From Streptomyces violaceusniger Tu 4113 (lineage in GTDB: Bacteria; Actinomycetota; Actinomycetes; Streptomycetales; Streptomycetaceae): a DNA stretch of 64,000 nt. Below, piece after piece: positions 54,863 to 62,885 of this stretch. Positions within the stretch are counted from its first letter, which is position 1, and each line of letters opens with the position of its first letter. The stretch is taken from positions 3,162,001 to 3,226,000 of the forward strand of contig NC_015957.1 in the NCBI RefSeq assembly GCF_000147815.2. Reading direction: 5' to 3'. A program made the position numbers and the translations under genes. The notes beneath the pieces were generated by a model. It did no database searches and was not told the origin of the DNA. It saw only the letters and a list, made by a program, of their open reading frames with translations.

Positions 54863-56752
54863 CTACCCCAGGGGCGGGTCCTGGGGGTCGCGGTACATGG
54901 GACCGCGACCGGACAGGACCTCCCCGTACGCCTGCATCAGATCCGGCAGCCGCAGCGTGGCCAGGTCGTCACGGGTCGGCGTGCCGCTCCACCCGGAGAG
55001 CCGCAGATCCCGGTAGGCGCAGCTCTTCTCGTACAGCGTGCGAAGGAACCGGCCGTTCCCCAGCTCGTCGATCCAGCTCTGGTCCACCACATGGCCGCTG
55101 ATGCTGCGCAGCTCCTCCACGGCCTCCTCGTCCCACACATCCCCGTTCTCCGCCGCCAGCACCTCACCGATGCGGGTGAGCTCCAGCGGGCGATAGCTGG
55201 GGAAGTCGACGCGGGTGGTGAAGCGGGAGCCGAGGCCGGGGTTGGCGGCCAGCAGCCGGTCCATGCCCTCGGGGTAGCCGGCGAGGATCACCACGAGCCG
55301 GTCGCGGTTGTCCTCGGCGCGCTTGAGCAGCACCTGAAGCGCCTCGTCGCCGTACGCGTCGCCCTTGCTGTAGCCCGAGTTGGACAGCGAGTACGCCTCG
55401 TCGACGAAGAGCACCCCGCCGAGCGCCGAGTCGATCAGCTCATTGGCCTTCACCGCCGTCTGGCCCAGGTACTCGCCGACCAGATCGGCGCGCCCGGCCT
55501 CCACCAGATGGTCGCCGCCGAGCAGCCCGAGGGCGTAGAAGACCCGGCCGAGGATGCGGGCCACGGTGGTCTTGCCGGTGCCGGAGGGGCCGGAGAAGAC
55601 GAAGTGCCGCTTGGGCGGCTGGACCGGCAGGCCCTGCCCGGCGCGCAGCCGCGCCATGTGGAGCTGCGCCGACAGCGCCCGCACCTGCCGCTTGACCGGC
55701 TCCAGGCCGACCATGCGCTCCAGCTCCTGCAGCGCGCTCTCCAGCAGCACCGGATCCGAGGGGCCGGGCTGGGACGGCAGACCGGCCCGGGCGCGGGTGC
55801 CGCCCGCGCCCACCACGGCGGGGCCCATCAGCGGCGGGCCCTCGGGCCCCTCGGCCGCGGCCCGCGGATCGCGGCCGTCGGCGGGCAGCGTATCGGCGGG
55901 GTCGGTGGTGGTGTCCCGGCCGTCCGTGGCGTCCTGGCCACCGGCGCCGGCCAGTGAGATGGCGGCCAGGTCCGCGGGCTCGTCCAGCCCGTCGGACTCG
56001 GCTATCGCCGCGAGCCGCGCCGAGGTGTCCATGAAGGTGGAGTCGATGCGGTGCACCGCGCGGTAGAGGGGGAGCGCGGCGGCGCTGCGCCCGGTGCCCT
56101 CATGTGCGCGGGCGAGCCAGTAGCGCAGCTCCTTGCGCTGGGGCTGTTCGCTGCGACAGCGCATTAAGGCGGCGGCGAGCAGCGGCTCGGCCTGGCTGTA
56201 CATCTCCAGCCGGACCCGCGCCATCCCGGCGAACAGCCCCGCCTCGATACCGAGGAACGGATCGTCCAGCAGCGGCTCGGTGTGGCGCACGAGCTGCTCC
56301 CAGTCCTTGACCAGATAGGCGCGGCAGGCGTGCAGAAAGCGGGCCTGCGGATCGGCCTCCACCGGCGGGCAGCCGGCCAGCGCCCGGTCCAGCTCGGGCA
56401 CATGGCGGCCGTCGAGCCAGTGCGAGGCGTGGGCGAGCAGCAGGTCCCGGCTGGTCTCCAGCACGGGCTGGACCCACCAGCCCAGCCAGTACCAGGAGTT
56501 GAGGGTGCGGCGGTGGCGGGCGCGCTGCTCGCCGAAGCGGTCGCGGTGCCGGTACATCCGCAGCAGCGCGGCCGTGGTGTCGGCCCGCAGCGCGTGCAGT
56601 CCGAGCCAGGCGTCGGCCATTCCGGGGTCGAGCCGGGTCGCGGCCCGGAACTCCTCCTCGGCCTGTGCGTACGCGCCCATCGTGTAGGCGTCGACGGCTC
56701 GCAGCCAGGCGAGGTCGGCCGGGGCGTGCGAACCTTGCGTGCCGAAATCCAT
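54863..56752 (-). CDS. AAA+ ATPase of the CbbX/EccA type with N-terminal TPR-like domain
   Basis: Protein of 629 aa. The first 270 residues form helical TPR-like repeats (AYTMGAYAQAEEEFRAATRL, EPLLAAALMRCRSEQPQRKE). A low-complexity linker spans about residues 280-345. The C-terminal AAA+ module has a preceding LERMVGLEPVKRQVRALSAQ helix, Walker A FSGPSGTGKTTVARIL (about 385) and Walker B GVLFVDEAYSLS (about 450). This layout matches EccA of type VII secretion, and the ATPase resembles CbbX. No ESX gene is nearby, so the role is open. ATG 56752 is chosen over a 53-residue extension. Confidence 0.85.
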   Translation of the reverse strand: MDFGTQGSHAPADLAWLRAVDAYTMGAYAQAEEEFRAATRLDPGMADAWLGLHALRADTTAALLRMYRHRDRFGEQRARHRRTLNSWYWLGWWVQPVLETSRDLLLAHASHWLDGRHVPELDRALAGCPPVEADPQARFLHACRAYLVKDWEQLVRHTEPLLDDPFLGIEAGLFAGMARVRLEMYSQAEPLLAAALMRCRSEQPQRKELRYWLARAHEGTGRSAAALPLYRAVHRIDSTFMDTSARLAAIAESDGLDEPADLAAISLAGAGGQDATDGRDTTTDPADTLPADGRDPRAAAEGPEGPPLMGPAVVGAGGTRARAGLPSQPGPSDPVLLESALQELERMVGLEPVKRQVRALSAQLHMARLRAGQGLPVQPPKRHFVFSGPSGTGKTTVARILGRVFYALGLLGGDHLVEAGRADLVGEYLGQTAVKANELIDSALGGVLFVDEAYSLSNSGYSKGDAYGDEALQVLLKRAEDNRDRLVVILAGYPEGMDRLLAANPGLGSRFTTRVDFPSYRPLELTRIGEVLAAENGDVWDEEAVEELRSISGHVVDQSWIDELGNGRFLRTLYEKSCAYRDLRLSGWSGTPTRDDLATLRLPDLMQAYGEVLSGRGPMYRDPQDPPLG

Positions 56753-57151
56753 CACGTCCCCCACAACCCCAGCCCCCGTGGATGCCGCAGGGGCGAATGC
56801 CCCTTTCGCATCGTACCTGCGCAGCCCGCATGGGCCGAGGGTGCCGCACTGTTGTTCGTCGCAATCACACAAGGTCGGGTTGGTGTGCGCGGGGGCGTGT
56901 AAGGGGCGCACAGGGCCTGGGGTGGCTCGTCACCCAGAGTGAGGAGGTGGCGGCGCAAAGCAGCGGAAAACCGGCGCGAGACAGGACGAAGCCCCCGATC
57001 ACGGGGGAACAACCGGGGGCTTCGCGTTATGGGACGACTCGTACGAGTCGCACATTGAGAACGTAAGACCTGTATGGGCCCCAGGTCAAGCCGAGTTGGG
57101 GTACGCGTCATGCGTCGGGTGCGGGCGTCGGACCCGGTCGGAAATGCCGGT
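56753..57151. other. Gene-free spacer with terminator and palindrome
   Basis: No gene is supported in these 399 bases. It separates two minus-strand genes. It must hold the promoter of the AAA+ gene and the terminator of the kinase-like gene, and includes the perfect 16-bp palindrome CGACTCGTACGAGTCG at 57035-57050. Confidence 0.5.
56987..57024. terminator. Perfect 11-bp stem terminator
   Basis: CGAAGCCCCCG (56987-56997) pairs with CGGGGGCTTCG (57014-57024). The 16-base loop contains a second CCCGT/ACGGG-type pairing possibility. It should terminate the minus-strand kinase-like transcript. Confidence 0.75.
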
Positions 57152-57781
57152 TCACGCTGTGTGAGGCCAGGGCGCGTCTCCGTCGTTCGCCGCAGGTCCC
57201 GGTAGCACCTCATACCCCTCCTTTCGCTGCAGAACCAACGTTCCGGCGTACGGGCGAGAGGGGTCGGCGGCGAAGTGCGCACGCTCGGCGGGCAGCCATC
57301 CGTCCCAGAATGCGGACAGCTCCGGGCCGTCCCGCAACTGTCCGCGCCGCCAGGAGTCCCGCTCCGGCAGATCCATCCACAACAGCCGCGCCAGCCGTGG
57401 GCGCACCGCCCGGCGGCCGCTGCCCACGCCCTCCAGCAGCACGACCGGCGCGGGATCCAGCCGCCGCCGGGTGGTGGCGAAGCGGCGCTCCACCCAGTCG
57501 TACGGGGCGTAGCGCGCGGCCGTGCCCCGGGCCAGCGGGGCGAGGATCTCGCTCCGCAGCCGCCCGGCCCAGCCGAAGAGCTCCTCATGGGTGGCGAAGT
57601 CGTCCGTGTGCAGGACGGGGGCACCGCCGAGTGCCTCGGCGAGCCGTCCGGCGAAGGTGGTCTTCCCGGAGCCGGCGTGACCGTCGACCGCGACCAGCCG
57701 GACCGGCCCGCAGGACGGCGGCAGCGCACGCAGGCGCCGCGCCAGCGCGTCCAGGCCGCCAACCGGTGGGTATGTTCGCAT
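57152..57781 (-). CDS. Uridine-kinase-like P-loop protein
   Basis: Nucleoside-kinase-like protein of 209 aa. The P-loop is VAVDGHAGSGKTTFAGRLAE, and HTDDFATHEELFGW carries the acidic motif following strand 2. LLEGVGSGRRAVRP resembles the later catalytic segment. Actinobacterial members are often called uridine kinase without proof. ATG 57781 is chosen; an upstream extension has no family similarity. It stands alone and diverges from the C39 peptidase gene. Confidence 0.8.
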   Translation of the reverse strand: MRTYPPVGGLDALARRLRALPPSCGPVRLVAVDGHAGSGKTTFAGRLAEALGGAPVLHTDDFATHEELFGWAGRLRSEILAPLARGTAARYAPYDWVERRFATTRRRLDPAPVVLLEGVGSGRRAVRPRLARLLWMDLPERDSWRRGQLRDGPELSAFWDGWLPAERAHFAADPSRPYAGTLVLQRKEGYEVLPGPAANDGDAPWPHTA

Positions 57782-57953
57782 CGGGGACCACCATACGGCC
57801 CTTCCGGCTCGTTCACTCCATTGGTTCACACCAATATTGATGGAGCGGGTACCGGGGGAATCACTGGCCTGAGACCACTCGCAGCGGCCATAGTTGTGCG
57901 ACTGTCGCGCACCCGCCGCCCATTGGACTGGACGACGACTGGGGGAACCCCGC

Positions 57954-59375
57954 ATGACCAGATCTGGATCCACGCCTCGCCGCTCCGTGCTCGCCGTCGC
58001 CCTCGGCGTCGCGGGCGCCGCCGCCGTCACCACGACAGCCGCGACCGCCGGGGCGGCCCGTCCGGCCGCCGCCGCGACACCGGGCTCGGAGGTCCCCGGG
58101 GCCGCCGCGGCCCCGGCGGGCTCGAAGGCCGCCCGGGTCGCGGAGTACCACGGCTGGAGCGGCCACGCCGACTGGCTGGCCGGTGCCGCCAAGGGCGTGC
58201 GCGCCGAGGGCGGCGCCCGCCCCGGCATCGTGATCTCCCGTCCGCTGGGCAGCGTGGACTACACCGATCCGCACACCGGCACCAAGGCCGCCTGGGAGTA
58301 CGCCACCTGGACCTCCCCGGTGCGCACGCTCTCCGTACCCGCGACCGAGGCCATTGTCTCCTGGAACGCCCGCACCCCCGCCGGCACCTGGATCCAGATC
58401 GAGCTCAAGGGCACCTACTCCGACGGCACCGCGACCCCCTGGTACGTCATGGGCCGCTGGGCCTCCGACGACGGCGCCTCCTCCATCCGGCGCACTTCGG
58501 TGGACGACCAGAGCGACGACAAGAGCTCGGTGTGGACCGACACCTTCTCCATCGACGACCCGGCGAGCGGGCTGCGGCTGGCGAAGTACCAGGTGCGGCT
58601 CACTCTCTACCGCAAGCCCGGCTCCAAGCTCACCCCCACGGTATGGCGGGTCGGCGCGATGGGCTCGGACGTCCCCGACCGGTTCGAGGTGCCCGCCTCC
58701 ACACCGAGCCTGCCCAAGGGGCGCGAATTGGGCGTACCGCGCTACTCGCAGGAGATCCACAAGGGCCAGTACCCGGAGTACGACAACGGCGGCGAGGCAT
58801 GGTGCAGCCCCACCTCCTCGCAGATGATCATCGAGTACTGGGGCCGTAAGCCCTCCGCCGCTGACCTGTCCTGGGTCAACCCCGACTACGCCGATCCGCA
58901 GGTCTGCCACGCCGCCCGGGCCACCTTCGACTACCAGTACGACGGCTGCGGCAATTGGCCGTTCAACGCCGCCTATGCCGCCACCTACCGCGATCTGCAG
59001 GGCGTGGTCACCCGCCTCGGCTCGCTCGCCGACGCCGAGAAGCTGATCGGCGCCGGCATTCCGGTGATCACCTCGCAGTCCTTCCTCAAGACCGAGCTGG
59101 ACGGCGCGGGATACGGCACCTCGGGCCATCTGATGACCGTCATCGGCTTCACGGCGGACGGCGACGTCATCGCCAACGACCCGGCCTCGCCCAGCAACGA
59201 CGCGGTCCGCCATGTCTACAAGCGGCGCCAGTGGGAGAACATCTGGCTGCGGACCAAGCGGTACGACGCGAACGGCAAGGTGGTCTCGGGCACCGGAGGC
59301 GTCTGCTACCTCTACTTCCCGGCCAAGCCCACCTCCGCCCAGCGCCGGGTGCTGGGCGAACTCGGCATCCGCTGA
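57954..59375 (+). CDS. Secreted C39-family cysteine peptidase-like protein
   Basis: Protein of 473 aa with a Tat-like signal, TPRRSVLAVALGVAGAAAV, and an alanine-rich cleavage region near residue 40. A beta-rich N-terminal half of unknown role (about 60-250) precedes a peptidase C39-like domain. Its probable nucleophile Cys is in GGEAWCSPTSSQMIIEYWG, and the His/Asp pair is in SGHLMTVIGFTADG and IANDPASPS. ATG 57954 has GGGGGAA about ten bases upstream. Substrate unknown; related Streptomyces proteins are annotated as C39 peptidases. Confidence 0.85.
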   Translation: MTRSGSTPRRSVLAVALGVAGAAAVTTTAATAGAARPAAAATPGSEVPGAAAAPAGSKAARVAEYHGWSGHADWLAGAAKGVRAEGGARPGIVISRPLGSVDYTDPHTGTKAAWEYATWTSPVRTLSVPATEAIVSWNARTPAGTWIQIELKGTYSDGTATPWYVMGRWASDDGASSIRRTSVDDQSDDKSSVWTDTFSIDDPASGLRLAKYQVRLTLYRKPGSKLTPTVWRVGAMGSDVPDRFEVPASTPSLPKGRELGVPRYSQEIHKGQYPEYDNGGEAWCSPTSSQMIIEYWGRKPSAADLSWVNPDYADPQVCHAARATFDYQYDGCGNWPFNAAYAATYRDLQGVVTRLGSLADAEKLIGAGIPVITSQSFLKTELDGAGYGTSGHLMTVIGFTADGDVIANDPASPSNDAVRHVYKRRQWENIWLRTKRYDANGKVVSGTGGVCYLYFPAKPTSAQRRVLGELGIR

Positions 59376-59383
59376 GGCACAGC

Positions 59384-59656
59384 CAGTGCACCTCGAATGT
59401 GGCCGCCGTCGCACAGCACGCGGCGCTCGGCGCGCTCGACGACGTACCGTGGCGGCGGCCGGCCGGGTATCGCGAGCGGCGCGACGCCGCCCACGCCCGG
59501 CTGACCGCGATCGACGGCATCGAATGCCCGCTGCCGACCGGGGCGTCCTCCCTCTTCCCGGATATCTCCCGCCTCCTCGGCGGCGACCACGGCGGACGGC
59601 CACCGGCCACGGCCGACGACTTCTGCGACCGGCTGTGCTCGCAGTTCCTCACCTGA
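59384..59656 (+). pseudogene. C-terminal remnant of an aminotransferase class I gene
   Basis: About 90 codons with good Streptomyces bias read CTSNVAAVAQHAALGALDD, then GYRERRDAAHARL and PTGASSLFPDISRLLGG. This is the C-terminal end of an aspartate-aminotransferase-type enzyme, including the conserved P-x-G-A-x-x-x-F-P-D. The N-terminal two thirds, including the PLP lysine, are missing; the upstream DNA is the intact peptidase gene. I read it as a truncated relic rather than a gene. Confidence 0.65.
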
Positions 59657-59732
59657 ACGCGTTACGCAGTGGCTGAAGGCGTTACGCGGCGACTGAAGGC
59701 GTTACGTGGCGGCTGAACCCGTCACGTGTGAA
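59653..59732. repeat. Four tandem 20-bp repeats
   Basis: Copies start at 59653, 59673, 59693 and 59713. The consensus is CTGAAGGCGTTACGCGGCGG with a few differences each. The array starts at the end of the aminotransferase remnant and ends just before the next gene. Confidence 0.85.
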
Positions 59733-59736
59733 CGCG

Positions 59737-60411
59737 TCACGCGGCGGCGCGCACCTCCCGGGCGGCGTCCGCGTGGAGCGCGACGCGGACCAGGGCCGCG
59801 GCCAGCCGGGGAAGGTCCTTCTCGGCCACCAGCCGCCCCAGCGCCCCCGCGCTCTTCGGCAGCCCGACGCGCTCGGCGCCCTCCAGCGCCTTGCGGTCGA
59901 AGTACGGGGCGAACTCGGGCCAGACGCCCTGCACCTCGCGAAGGAAGATGTTCACCCCGGCGGGCCCGATGCCCTTGATCTCCGGCAGCAGCTTCTTCGG
60001 GTCCCCGGCCTCGCGCATCCGCCGCAGATCGCCCCCGTACTCGCGGTTCACCAGCTCGGCCGCCTCACCGAGCTGGGTGGCGGTCCGCTCGTCGTAACGC
60101 CGGTAGCCGCCCTCGCCCAGCGCGTCGACCCGCTGCTGCCAGGTGGCCTCCGCCATCCGCCGCGGGTCGCGCATCCCGGCGTCGAAGAGGGCGCGGGCTG
60201 CGGCGACGGCGATATCGGAGCTGATCCGCGCGGACAGCAGATGCGCGAGTACGAGGAGCTGGTAGAGCGGGCCGGGGGTGTCGCGGAGCTTGATCCCGGC
60301 CTGGGTGGCGAAGGTCGTGCCCTGCTGGTCGAGCAGACTGCGCGCCACGCTCTCGTATCTGTCGCCCATCGCCCATCCCGCCTCGTCGTGTGGTGCCGTC
60401 GCGTCGGTCAC
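59737..60411 (-). CDS. HhH-GPD-like endonuclease/DNA glycosylase-like protein
   Basis: Protein of 224 aa. It has the helix-hairpin-helix motif EIKGIGPAGVNIFLREV (about residues 143-159) and an alpha-helical layout like endonuclease III (LLVLAHLLSARISSDIAV). The iron-sulfur cysteines of EndoIII are absent. Catalytic residues are not clear, so repair activity is unproven. GTG 60411 is the longest start; ATG 60369 (MGDRYESVARSLL) is a good alternative. It is followed on the same strand by nothing within 80 bases. Confidence 0.75.
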   Translation of the reverse strand: MTDATAPHDEAGWAMGDRYESVARSLLDQQGTTFATQAGIKLRDTPGPLYQLLVLAHLLSARISSDIAVAAARALFDAGMRDPRRMAEATWQQRVDALGEGGYRRYDERTATQLGEAAELVNREYGGDLRRMREAGDPKKLLPEIKGIGPAGVNIFLREVQGVWPEFAPYFDRKALEGAERVGLPKSAGALGRLVAEKDLPRLAAALVRVALHADAAREVRAAA

Positions 60412-60432
60412 GGGTGCCCGGTGGCGCTCCGC

Positions 60433-62175
60433 TCACTCGGGCCCGTTGCGCATGACCTTCCAAATGCGGGTGGCGACCTGGAGGTTGAGCCTGCTGTCCA
60501 CGTCCGCCAGGTCGCTTCCGCTGATCTCGCGGATGCGCTGCAGCCGGTAGCGCAGGGTCGATCGGTGGATCACGAGCGCCGCGGCCGTCTCGCTGTAGTT
60601 GCCGCCGCGGTCGAAGTACTGGGAGAGGGTCTCCACCAGGTCCGTGTGGTGCAGGGCGTCGTAGTCCATCAGCGGGCCCAGCCACTCCCTGACGAACCGC
60701 TCGACCTCCCGGTGGTCGCTCCCGGTGCGCAGGATCCGGTACAGCCCCAGGTCGTCGTAGAACGTCATGCCGCTCGCGCTGTTGGAACGGCGGCGCACCT
60801 CCAGCGCCCGCAGCGCCTCCTGGTACGAGCGGGGCACCTCGTGCGGGGTGTCGCAGGAGGCGCCCACCCCGATCGCCCCGCTGTCCGTGCCGAGCTCACG
60901 GCTCAGCGCCGAGTGCAGCGACCGCTCGCCCGGTGCGCTCTGGGCCACCAGGACCGCCGCGTCCGAGCGCAGGGCGGGCAGGATCCGCAGGCCCATGCCC
61001 GTGGCCGCCCGGCTCACCGACTTCAGGAAGACATCGTCGGCCGGGCGGTCGCTCCAGCGCACCACGATCACATGGTGCGGACCGTGCAGATCGTGGCCGA
61101 CCGCCTCCGAGCGGGCGTACGCACTGGTGTCGTCCGCGCCCGAGAGCAGATCGTCGACCAGCTCCCGCCGCAGCCGCAGCTCCACCTCCGCCAGCTCGCG
61201 CAGATGGGCCAGCTCCAGGCCGAGCGAGGCCGCGGCGTGGTCGAGTGCGCGAACGGCCCGTTCATCGGCCCGGCCGTCCGGGTCCACCAGGAACAGCACG
61301 CCCAGCACCTCGCCGCGCGGATCGGCCATCGCGGCCAGCCGGTCCCGCACCCGCACCGGACGCGCCCGGCGGGCGGCCTCCCGCAGCAGCTCCTCGCGCT
61401 GCGCCGGATCGGGCTTGGGGTAGGGGTCCGGGCGGCCGGGGCCCGCCCAGGCCCGGAGGTTGCCGAACCGGTCCTCGGCGGCGGCCGCCAGCCCGGTGAT
61501 CCGGTACAGCGTCCGGACGATCCCGTCCTCGCCGTCGCCGTGGGCGGCCGAGCGGGCGAGGGCGTCATGCACCTCCCGCAGCCGGGAGAGATCGGTCAGC
61601 GAGGCGTCCAGCCGCTTCCGTATCGCCTCCCGCTCGTCCCATGCCCGGCGCAGCTCCAGGGCCTGGGCGCGCTCACGGCGGTGCGCGGCGGCGGCGGACA
61701 GGGCCGCGGCGGTCTGCCGTACGAGCAGGGTGAGCAGCAGCCGTTCGTCCTCGCCGGGCCGGTCGCGGTAGCTCACGACCAGGGCGCCGTGCAGGCCGTC
61801 CGGCCCATGCGGACCGCCTGCCTCGCGTAGCCCACCTGGTTCGCGCAGCCCGAATGCCCAGCCCCAGGCCCGCCGGGGGAGTCGCACCGGCCCGTCCCGT
61901 CCGGCCAGCTCCCTCACCTGCGCGTCCAGGGCCTCGGTGGCTCGCTGGCCGTCGTGCGGACAGCGGACCAGACCCTCGCCGAGCCGTAGGTATCCCGCCT
62001 CGGCGCGGCCGGTCCCGACCGCGCTGACCTGGGCCATCGCCCGGCGCAGTATCTCTGCCCCGTCCTGGCCGTCGATCCCGTCGTTCCTGTCCTTCCCGTC
62101 GATCCCGTCGAAGCTGGTGAACAGGGTCAGACAGCGGTGCAGCAGCAGATCGTGGGCGACACCTGGTGGGGCCAT
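60433..62175 (-). CDS. PucR-family transcriptional regulator
   Basis: Protein of 580 aa. The N-terminal half is a GAF-like sensor. The C-terminal PucR helix-turn-helix is GGNYSETAAALVIHRSTLRY followed by RLQRIREISG. A helical segment with RRERAQALELRRAWDEREAI lies at about 165-190. ATG 62175 is chosen because GGAG lies seven bases upstream; ATG 62217 is in frame but has poor spacing. An inserted DGIDGKDRNDGIDGQDG repeat lies near residue 25. Its target is unknown. Confidence 0.87.
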   Translation of the reverse strand: MAPPGVAHDLLLHRCLTLFTSFDGIDGKDRNDGIDGQDGAEILRRAMAQVSAVGTGRAEAGYLRLGEGLVRCPHDGQRATEALDAQVRELAGRDGPVRLPRRAWGWAFGLREPGGLREAGGPHGPDGLHGALVVSYRDRPGEDERLLLTLLVRQTAAALSAAAAHRRERAQALELRRAWDEREAIRKRLDASLTDLSRLREVHDALARSAAHGDGEDGIVRTLYRITGLAAAAEDRFGNLRAWAGPGRPDPYPKPDPAQREELLREAARRARPVRVRDRLAAMADPRGEVLGVLFLVDPDGRADERAVRALDHAAASLGLELAHLRELAEVELRLRRELVDDLLSGADDTSAYARSEAVGHDLHGPHHVIVVRWSDRPADDVFLKSVSRAATGMGLRILPALRSDAAVLVAQSAPGERSLHSALSRELGTDSGAIGVGASCDTPHEVPRSYQEALRALEVRRRSNSASGMTFYDDLGLYRILRTGSDHREVERFVREWLGPLMDYDALHHTDLVETLSQYFDRGGNYSETAAALVIHRSTLRYRLQRIREISGSDLADVDSRLNLQVATRIWKVMRNGPE

Positions 62176-62215
62176 TGGGTCACTCCGTGCGTCCTCATGT
62201 GTCCTGTGCGTCCTC

Positions 62216-62254
62216 ATGCCTTCTCGAGATGCCTTCTTGAGATGCCTTCTCGAG
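62216..62254. repeat. Three tandem 13-bp repeats upstream of the PucR gene
   Basis: ATGCCTTCTCGAG occurs at 62216-62228, ATGCCTTCTTGAG at 62229-62241, and ATGCCTTCTCGAG at 62242-62254. The array lies about 40 bases upstream of the chosen PucR start and could be a regulator binding array. Confidence 0.8.
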
Positions 62255-62885
62255 GAGATCCGCCCGGGCGAGTACCCACTTCATGGCAATTCACCGCATG
62301 AGGGTGAAAACGGTGCGCGCATTTCGATCTCCTGGGCGCAGTGGGCGGGCCCGGAGGGGGAGCGGACGGGCCGGGAGGAGGTGTGTCCCGTCTCCTCGCC
62401 CGGTGTGACGGCGGAGCGCGCGGACGTGATGCATTTCCCAATTCGACTGTCCGCGGGCAAGATTGGCGGCGCGTCAGAGGGGCGGATCCTGAGGGGTTCA
62501 GCGGAGCCGCTTCCAATGGCCCGCCCTCTGGAGGGTCGAGGTCAGCGCGGGGATCGGGCCGCTGGCAGATGCCGGTGACAGGTGCCCGGCCTCCTCCGGC
62601 GGCGCACGTCTCCATGGTCAGATCCGGATTGAAGTTTTCCGTTTTTCCTTTCCCCATCGAACGGTTGATCAGTAATCTCGCCTCAGCAGCGGGTTGCCGT
62701 GCCGCTCTTCGTCGTGCTCAACTTCCCCGAGGACGCGGACGACCCGAGGGCGGCCCCGGAAGCCGGAAGAGGGCGAAGGAAGTGCAGGACGTGGACTGGC
62801 GGCCGGAGGGCATCGACGCCACAGGCGAGGACGCGGCACGTGACAGGGACACAGTCCATGGCGGCTGCCCCGGGGAGCGCGCGAT
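62255..62885. promoter_or_regulatory. Divergent spacer between the PucR and GGDEF genes
   Basis: No gene is supported in about 630 bases. A T-rich stretch at 62633-62660 (GTTTTCCGTTTTTCCTTTCC) stands out and may mark a promoter. An open frame from 62341 has poor codon bias and is not called. Confidence 0.4.

Noticed and set aside
57025..57110. tRNA-like sequence beside the terminator
   Set aside because: No T-loop, anticodon arm or acceptor pairing could be built on either strand.
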